Below are positions 6,025 through 11,447 of a DNA stretch of 14,080 bases, one piece after another. The stretch's first letter is position 1. Each line of letters opens with the position of its first letter. The DNA is from Caryophanales bacterium UBA6414 (GTDB lineage: Bacteria > Bacillota_I > Bacilli_A > RF39 > UBA660). The notes below the pieces were generated by a model. The model saw only the letters and a list, made by a program, of their open reading frames with translations, ran no database searches and was not told the origin of the DNA. The stretch covers positions 1-14,080 of the forward strand of contig DJPK01000051.1 of NCBI GenBank assembly GCA_002438545.1, read 5' to 3'. Position numbers and translations under genes: made by a program.

Positions 6025-6504
6025 TTGAAAAAACTTGGTAATAAAATACCTTTAATAGTAGGAATTATTTCAGTAGTTTTAATTCTTACTGGTATTGTTA
6101 TGTATAAAATTTATAATGTTCAATATTATCTTGAATTAAATGGAGAAGATAATATTACTATTTATTTAGATCATGAATATAGTGAGTTTGGGTTTAATGC
6201 TTATGATAGTAAAGGTAATGACCTGACAGTGAATGTTATTGTTGATTCTAATTTAAATATTAATAAGATAGGTAATTATCAAATTAGTTATACTATTGGT
6301 GATATTCTAGCGAAGAAAGGACATGTTAGAATAGTTATTGGGAAAGATGGTGATAAAATAATTGTAGCAGAGGATTATGGGACTAGTGGTGGAGTAGTAA
6401 TTAACTATCATGATAATCCTAGTCAATATGTTGTTATTGATGGTAAATATTTGATTGATAATTATACTTTAGTAAGTTCTAGTGATTATCCATCAGGATT
6501 TTAA
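6025..6504 (+). CDS. Membrane-anchored protein with one Ig-like (DUF5011-type) domain; start uncertain
   Basis: Read from a TTG at 6025 the protein has 159 residues: a basic N-terminus, one membrane span (about 9-28), then an external beta domain (33-106). The pattern of that domain, LELNGEDNITIYLDHEY, then YDSKGNDLT, then KIGNYQISYT, matches bacterial Ig-like DUF5011/Cry22-type repeats, which are surface binding modules. The tail (110-159) is not recognised. The TTG has only a weak ribosome site. The same frame is open back to a TAA at 5902 but has no ATG. The strong GGAGGT and ATG at 5941-5953 lie in the next frame. One extra T after that ATG would give a start MFTFNKANNF and add an acidic cytoplasmic tail (DEDDD). 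A one-base deletion is therefore likely, real or technical. It is the first gene of the cluster after tRNA-Arg. Domain call good, start poor. Confidence 0.65.
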   Translation: MKKLGNKIPLIVGIISVVLILTGIVMYKIYNVQYYLELNGEDNITIYLDHEYSEFGFNAYDSKGNDLTVNVIVDSNLNINKIGNYQISYTIGDILAKKGHVRIVIGKDGDKIIVAEDYGTSGGVVINYHDNPSQYVVIDGKYLIDNYTLVSSSDYPSGF

Positions 6505-6533
6505 AATAAATTATTTAGGAAGGTTTGGTTGTT

Positions 6534-7811
6534 ATGGAAGAAAAATATTATGATTATATTAATGTATTGGCTTTTCAATGTTTATATCAATATGAGAATA
6601 AGAAAGATATTAGTGTTGGTAAGTTAACGGAGTTTAGAGATAGAGCTACTAATATTATGGGAGATGTTATTGCTGTTGATAAGAATAAAGAGTTGAGAGA
6701 GGTAAGTAGTTTTGTTAGTAGATATTCTAGTTATTTCGAAATAAGTGGAGATATAGTTAAACTTAAAAGTAATATAAGTTATAAGGAACTTGTTAGTTTA
6801 GCTAAAATGATTAAGGATAGAGATGATATAGAAGATGATATTGATTCGATAAAGGCTGATTTTAATCTTTTAGCGGTATTAGGTATTTATACGATGAGAG
6901 AGGCTTTGCTTGACTATATGAAGTATGAGAAAGATTTAGAGAGGAAATATCAAGATTTATTTACAGAGAAAGATAATAAGGTATTAAGAAATGAGATAGC
7001 TAAATTGTTAAGATTAAGAGCAATGTTCTTTATGCAAGTACATATGTTACCTGGATATAGTGCAGCATCTTTAGTTAGAACAATGACTGATTTAGTAGAA
7101 GTTGATGAGTATGTAATGAATCCTCTTAACATGGATTTATATATGAGAAGTGATTTCTATGTAGAAGAAGATGATTCTTTGATAGATATGGAAAGTATGC
7201 TTTATGGTACTTATCAATATTCAATATTTGGAGATGCTAGATATAAACTATTTACTTTAAAATTATTAGATGAAATTAGTAAAATTTATTTTGTTAATAA
7301 AATAGATGATGATGTAGATGAAGAGTTAAGTGATGCTTTTGAAGATATTAGTTTTAATGAAAGAAAAGATTCTATAGAAGAAAGATTATTTTATTTAACA
7401 TACTTAAAGAAATTAGGTACTTTTATAGGTAAGTATGGTTATCGTAAAGATTTAGGAATGGTTTATAAGAGACTATTATATTCTTTAGATAATATTAGTG
7501 ATAAATTATATTTAGATGGTAATGTAGATAAGGCTATAGATAAGATTGGTGATATTGAGATTAATGAAGACTCTTTTGTTGGATTACATGATGAGATGGT
7601 ATTTATGGCTTCAGAGATATTTGAAGTTGGTGCTAATAAATATACGCTTAGGAAGTTATTAATGTTAGCTACTTTTTATGATATTACTAAATGTGAAGAT
7701 ATAGTAGATGTTATTGATGGTTATAAAAATAATAGTAATTATCCATATTTTTGTGATATAATATTTGGTGATAGTAATAATAAAGGTTATGGAAGAAAAT
7801 ATGAATTGTAG
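6534..7811 (+). CDS. Uncharacterised helical cytoplasmic protein
   Basis: A 425-residue protein from the ATG at 6534. That start is preferred because AGGAAGG (6517-6523) lies 10 nt upstream; a TTG three codons earlier is only one base from that site. There is no signal peptide and no membrane span. The sequence is rich in Asp, Glu, Lys, Leu and Tyr and looks almost wholly helical, with strongly charged stretches (about 94-110, 126-162, 257-285). MLPGYSAASLVRTM at 171-184 is the most distinctive segment. I do not recognise the family and see no catalytic motif. It sits 29 bp after the Ig-like gene and 9 bp before a membrane protein gene, so it is probably cotranscribed with envelope genes and may act on the inner face of the membrane (inference). 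Confidence 0.8.
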   Translation: MEEKYYDYINVLAFQCLYQYENKKDISVGKLTEFRDRATNIMGDVIAVDKNKELREVSSFVSRYSSYFEISGDIVKLKSNISYKELVSLAKMIKDRDDIEDDIDSIKADFNLLAVLGIYTMREALLDYMKYEKDLERKYQDLFTEKDNKVLRNEIAKLLRLRAMFFMQVHMLPGYSAASLVRTMTDLVEVDEYVMNPLNMDLYMRSDFYVEEDDSLIDMESMLYGTYQYSIFGDARYKLFTLKLLDEISKIYFVNKIDDDVDEELSDAFEDISFNERKDSIEERLFYLTYLKKLGTFIGKYGYRKDLGMVYKRLLYSLDNISDKLYLDGNVDKAIDKIGDIEINEDSFVGLHDEMVFMASEIFEVGANKYTLRKLLMLATFYDITKCEDIVDVIDGYKNNSNYPYFCDIIFGDSNNKGYGRKYEL

Positions 7812-7820
7812 GAGGAGTTT

Positions 7821-8981
7821 ATGAAGAAGAATGTTTTAGCAATGATAGGTGCTATGTTAGGTGGTTTAGCTGCTACATTGCCATGGGTTTTAGTTTACGT
7901 ATATGGTAATATGATGTATTCGATATTAGCAATATTTGTAGCTATGGGAGCATTATTTGGTTATCAATTATTTAAGGGAGAAATTAATAAAAATTTACCT
8001 ATTAAGATAATGGTAGTATCTTTATTATCAATTACTATTGCTACTTTAGTAATTATTCCTTGTTTATTACTTGCTCATGAAGGAGCAGCTGTTACTATAA
8101 ATAACTTTAAGTATTTATATAGTGATAGTGATTTTATAGGTGGTATTATTACTGACTATATTGTTAGTGTATTATTTACTTTACTTGGTATTAGTGGAGT
8201 TATTAAATCAATAAAGAATCAAGTAGCTAATAATAGTGACAAGATTAAGATTGATTTAAGAAATGGTAATAATAAGAAAGATCGTATGTTAATTAAAAAG
8301 ATATTATTAGATAAAGGAGCAATAGATAATAATAGTGCTTATGTATTTAGTGATGAAGATAAGATTAATAATGATACTTTAAATATTTTACTTACTTCTG
8401 GAGAAGTTGTTAGAGTAGATGACGATAAATATTATTATGATAGTAAGAAAGAAGTAGAAAATGAAAAGCAAAATAAAAAGAGTACAATTATTGTTATAGT
8501 ACTTTTGTTAGCAGTTATTGGTGTACTTGTATATTTTGCTAATAAAAATAGTGATAATAATAGTGATAACAATACTCATGAATTAATTAAGTATACAGTT
8601 CCTTCAGGATATACAAAGTATGATGATGAAGAAGATGGATATTTATATGTACTTAATAATGATTTATCAGGTGATTTAGGATATATTGATGTATATAATT
8701 TAGATGGTGAATATGAATATTCAACGGAATTTATTAATAATATTATGACTACCATTGAGAAAGAAGGAGAACTAGTAGATACAGATGAGTTTACTAATAA
8801 ATATAATTGTAAAGTTGTTTATTTTGAAGTGAATTATGATGAATATGCAATGATGGTTTATTATATATTTAGTGGTTCTGATTTAGGTGTTGTTGAAGTT
8901 GTTAATTATTCAGATAATAGTAGATTATATAGTGATGGTAAAGAGATTGCTAATGGATTTACTTGGAATAATTTAGCATAA
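7821..8981 (+). CDS. Multi-span membrane protein with possible winged-helix-like segment and external domain
   Basis: A 386-residue protein with a strong ribosome site (AGGAGG, 5 nt before the ATG). Four likely spans occupy about 5-28, 31-51, 61-85 and 106-128. A soluble segment (about 140-210) has the shape of a small helix-turn-helix/winged-helix fold: helix DRMLIKKILLDKGAI, helix DTLNILLTSGEV, and a short wing VRVDDDKYYYD. A fifth span lies at about 222-239. A low-complexity Asn/Asp linker then leads to a C-terminal domain (about 253-386) beginning YTVPSGY. An odd number of spans puts the middle segment inside and the last domain outside, as expected for a one-component membrane sensor. 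The DNA-binding idea rests on predicted shape only. Its neighbours (LiaF-like and DUF4097 genes, 18 bp downstream) support an envelope-stress role. Confidence 0.75.
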   Translation: MKKNVLAMIGAMLGGLAATLPWVLVYVYGNMMYSILAIFVAMGALFGYQLFKGEINKNLPIKIMVVSLLSITIATLVIIPCLLLAHEGAAVTINNFKYLYSDSDFIGGIITDYIVSVLFTLLGISGVIKSIKNQVANNSDKIKIDLRNGNNKKDRMLIKKILLDKGAIDNNSAYVFSDEDKINNDTLNILLTSGEVVRVDDDKYYYDSKKEVENEKQNKKSTIIVIVLLLAVIGVLVYFANKNSDNNSDNNTHELIKYTVPSGYTKYDDEEDGYLYVLNNDLSGDLGYIDVYNLDGEYEYSTEFINNIMTTIEKEGELVDTDEFTNKYNCKVVYFEVNYDEYAMMVYYIFSGSDLGVVEVVNYSDNSRLYSDGKEIANGFTWNNLA

Positions 8982-8999
8982 AGAAAGGTGTGATTAGAT

Positions 9000-9671
9000 A
9001 TGAAGAATATGTTATGGGGAATTGTTTTGATTGCTATTGGTATTGTATTAGGACTTAATGCTTTAGATATTACTAATATTGATTTATTCTTTGATGGTTG
9101 GTGGACATTGTTTATTATTATTCCTTGTTTTATAGATTTATTTAAAGATAAAGATAAAACAGGTAATATTGTTGGACTTGTTATTGGTATATTTCTATTA
9201 CTATCTTGTCAAGGATTAATAGACTTTAGTAGTTTATGGAAGATGGTAGTACCAGTAGTATTAATTCTTATTGGGTTATCTTTTATATTTAAAAATACAT
9301 TTAGCGATAGTGCGAAAAAGATAAAAGAAATTAATAGTAAGAATAAAGAAAATGATAAAGAAATTTTGGCGGTATTTTCATCACAAAAAGTAAATGTTAG
9401 TGATGAAAAGTTTGAAGGAGCTTCTATTAGTTGTGTTTTTGGAGGAGTTAGTCTTGATTTAAGAGAAGCTAAAATAACTAGTGATATTGTTATTAATGCT
9501 ACTAGTGTTTTTGGAGGAATTGATATTTTAGTTTCTGATAATGTTAATGTTAAAGTAAATTCAACATCTATTTTTGGTGGCGTTGATAATAAAATAGAAA
9601 ATAATAGTGATAATAAAAAGACTATTTATGTTAATGCTACTTGTCTATTTGGAGGAGTGGACATTAAGTGA
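9000..9671 (+). CDS. LiaF-like membrane protein
   Basis: A 223-residue protein with four likely N-terminal spans (about 4-20, 33-47, 56-73, 81-97), then a charged linker and a beta-repeat domain (120-223). That domain shows the FGG motif of the LiaF C-terminal family four times (147, 171, 192, 217), including VFGGVSLDLREA and ATSVFGGIDI. LiaF in Bacillus inhibits the LiaRS two-component system until cell-wall antibiotics or membrane damage relieve it. This protein has the same N-terminal hydrophobic region plus C-terminal domain plan, but no LiaS or LiaR is in view. Its stop overlaps the next start (GTGA at 9668-9671), so the two are translationally coupled. The family is confident; a true LiaF role is inferred. 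Confidence 0.85.
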   Translation: MKNMLWGIVLIAIGIVLGLNALDITNIDLFFDGWWTLFIIIPCFIDLFKDKDKTGNIVGLVIGIFLLLSCQGLIDFSSLWKMVVPVVLILIGLSFIFKNTFSDSAKKIKEINSKNKENDKEILAVFSSQKVNVSDEKFEGASISCVFGGVSLDLREAKITSDIVINATSVFGGIDILVSDNVNVKVNSTSIFGGVDNKIENNSDNKKTIYVNATCLFGGVDIK

Positions 9672-10456
9672 GAGTATTTACAAAAGTAATGAAGTATTTA
9701 GCACTAGCTTTGGCTATTAGTATTATAGCAGGTATTGTATCTTCAATATATTATCTAGGGGATGGTATTGCTAATATGTTTAAACATGAAGAAGTTAGTG
9801 ATAATGTTTATGCTTTAGAGTTTGAAGATGGTATTAATGAACTTAATGTTAATGTAAGTTTTTCAAAGCTAGTAATTAAAAGTGGAGAAAAATTTAGAGT
9901 AGAAAGTAATAATAAATCAGTTATTGTTAACAATAGTAATGGTATTCTTAAAGTAGTTGATGGTAAACGTCTTAAAAATAATAATATTACTATATATATA
10001 CCTAATGATTTCATATTTGATAAAGTTAAAATAGATACCGGTGTTTCTAGTGTTAATATTGGTAAATTAAGTGGGTATGATGTTGATTTAAATCTAGGTG
10101 TAGGGAATCTTGATATTGAAAGTTTAATCGCTATAGATAAATGTGATATTGATACAGGAGCCGGTAGAGCAGTTATTGATGATGCTGATGTAAGTAATCT
10201 TGATTTAGATATCGGCGCAGGGAAATTTATTTATAATGGTATTATGAGAAATAGAGCTACAGTGGATGCCGGTGTTGGAGAAGTTAATATTAATTTAAAG
10301 AATAAAGATAGTTATGTAATATATGTAGAAAAGGGTATTGGTAATATTATTATTGATGGAGTAAGTGTCGGTGATGGTTCAACTTATGGTAATGGTAATA
10401 ATAAAGTTGATATTTCTGGGGGAATTGGTAGTATTAAAGTTAATTTTGATAAATAA
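9668..10456 (+). CDS. DUF4097 / LiaG-like membrane-anchored beta-repeat protein
   Basis: A 262-residue protein starting at GTG 9668, which overlaps the previous stop by four bases; GGAGGAG lies about 10 nt upstream within the LiaF-like gene. One span (about 9-30) anchors a domain built of short beta repeats. The repeats follow the pattern D-x-G-[VAI]-[GS]-x-[VLI]: DTGVSS at 123, NLGVGN at 142, DTGAGR at 162, DIGAGK at 181, DAGVGE at 200, EKGIGN at 221 and SGGIGS at 250. This is the DUF4097 (putative adhesin/LiaG) beta-helix-like pattern. LiaG is encoded beside LiaF in Bacillus, and the pair here keeps that order reversed (F then G). Probably exposed outside the membrane. Molecular function is unknown even in the family. 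Confidence 0.85.
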   Translation: MRVFTKVMKYLALALAISIIAGIVSSIYYLGDGIANMFKHEEVSDNVYALEFEDGINELNVNVSFSKLVIKSGEKFRVESNNKSVIVNNSNGILKVVDGKRLKNNNITIYIPNDFIFDKVKIDTGVSSVNIGKLSGYDVDLNLGVGNLDIESLIAIDKCDIDTGAGRAVIDDADVSNLDLDIGAGKFIYNGIMRNRATVDAGVGEVNINLKNKDSYVIYVEKGIGNIIIDGVSVGDGSTYGNGNNKVDISGGIGSIKVNFDK

Positions 10457-10458
10457 TG

Positions 10459-10463
10459 GAGGT
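10459..10463 (+). promoter_or_regulatory. Ribosome binding site that fixes the DUF362 start
   Basis: GGAGG lies 4 nt before the ATG at 10468. An earlier in-frame ATG at 10456 overlaps the previous stop codon and contains this site in its own codons, so it is not the start. Confidence 0.75.
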
Positions 10464-10467
10464 TATA

Positions 10468-11349
10468 ATGAGCAAAGTATATTATACAAAGAATATTGAT
10501 GCAGATAGTTTAATTAAACTATATAAAGCATTAGGAGTTAACTTAGAGGGTAATATTGGTATTAAGGTATCTACAGGGGAGAAAGGTTCTCGTGGATATT
10601 TAAAGAAAGAGTTAATTAATCCATTAGTTAAGATGTTAAATGGAACAATTATCGAATGTAATACAGCTTATCCTGGTGCTAGAACAGATACAGAAGAACA
10701 TATAAAGATAGCTAAAGAGCATGGATTTGATAATGTTGATATTATGGATAGTGAAGGGGAAGAAAAGATTCCTGTTAAGAAAGGTAAACATCTAGAATAT
10801 GATTTAGTTGGAACTCATTTAAAGAACTATGATGCAATGGTTAATTTAGCACATGGCAAAGGACATGCTATGGGTGGCTTTGGTGCTAACTTAAAGAATC
10901 AATCTATTGGAGTAGCTTCTAGAAATGGTAAAGCATATATTCATAGTTGTGGTCAAAGTAGTGATCCTAATACAGCTTGGGATTTACCTTATGAACAAAA
11001 AGACTTTATTGAATCTATGGCTGAGGCAGCAACGGCTGTTAGAGATTATTTTGAAGATAATGGTAAGAAAATAGTATATATAACTGTTATGAATTTCTTA
11101 TCTGTTGATTGTGATTGTGATGCACATCAAACTGATCCAGTTATGGAAGACTTAGGTATGATAGCTTCTTTCGATCCGGTTAGTAATGATCAGTGTTTTA
11201 TTGATATGATATGGAATTCTAAGAGTGAAGGTGCTAGTAAATTAAAAGAAAGAATTGATACAAGAGAAGGTAGACATATTCTTCCTTATGCTGAAGAACT
11301 AGGACTTGGTAGTAGAAAATATGAACTTATAAATATTGATGAAGAATAG
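10468..11349 (+). CDS. DUF362-family protein (putative Fe-S related)
   Basis: A 293-residue cytoplasmic protein that matches DUF362 along its length. Recognisable segments are GIKVSTGEKGSRGYL at 31-45, TAYPGARTDTEEH at 66-78, LAHGKGHAMGGFGANLKN at 127-144, and a C-terminal segment with DCDC (214-217) followed by DLGMIASFDPVSNDQ at 228-242. DUF362 proteins are often annotated as iron-sulfur-centre proteins because some members carry a 2[4Fe-4S] ferredoxin insert. That insert is absent here. The remaining cysteines (64, 161, 215, 217, 243) and His 129, 133, 159 and 220 could bind a metal. It is last in the six-gene cluster, 11 bp after the DUF4097 gene, and uses more conserved, less Asn-rich sequence than its neighbours. 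The link to the envelope genes is unclear. Confidence 0.85.
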   Translation: MSKVYYTKNIDADSLIKLYKALGVNLEGNIGIKVSTGEKGSRGYLKKELINPLVKMLNGTIIECNTAYPGARTDTEEHIKIAKEHGFDNVDIMDSEGEEKIPVKKGKHLEYDLVGTHLKNYDAMVNLAHGKGHAMGGFGANLKNQSIGVASRNGKAYIHSCGQSSDPNTAWDLPYEQKDFIESMAEAATAVRDYFEDNGKKIVYITVMNFLSVDCDCDAHQTDPVMEDLGMIASFDPVSNDQCFIDMIWNSKSEGASKLKERIDTREGRHILPYAEELGLGSRKYELINIDEE

Positions 11350-11370
11350 TGGAATATCTATTCTTTTTTT
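11342..11370 (+). terminator. Terminator of the envelope operon
   Basis: An 8-bp perfect stem (11342-11349 with 11358-11365) has an 8-nt loop and is followed by a T run to 11370. The 5' arm includes the stop codon of the DUF362 gene. It clearly ends the preceding operon and separates it from the next promoter 11 bp on. Confidence 0.8.
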
Positions 11371-11380
11371 ATGGATATAA

Positions 11381-11409
11381 TTGACACTTAATAGACAAAA
11401 TGATATACT
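11381..11409 (+). promoter_or_regulatory. Strong sigma-A-type promoter of the large surface protein
   Basis: A perfect -35 TTGACA (11381-11386), a 17-bp spacer ending in TGA (extended -10) and the -10 box TATACT (11404-11409). This is the strongest promoter in the window, 38 nt before the ATG at 11448. No operator repeat is seen. Confidence 0.85.
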
Positions 11410-11447
11410 TTATTTATAGTATGGATGGATAGAGAGTGGTGGATATA

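Noticed and set aside
9000..9671. TGA read as tryptophan (Mycoplasma code)
   Set aside because: TGA ends the LiaF-like frame exactly at a GTGA start overlap, and Trp residues across the window are coded TGG, so the standard code fits.
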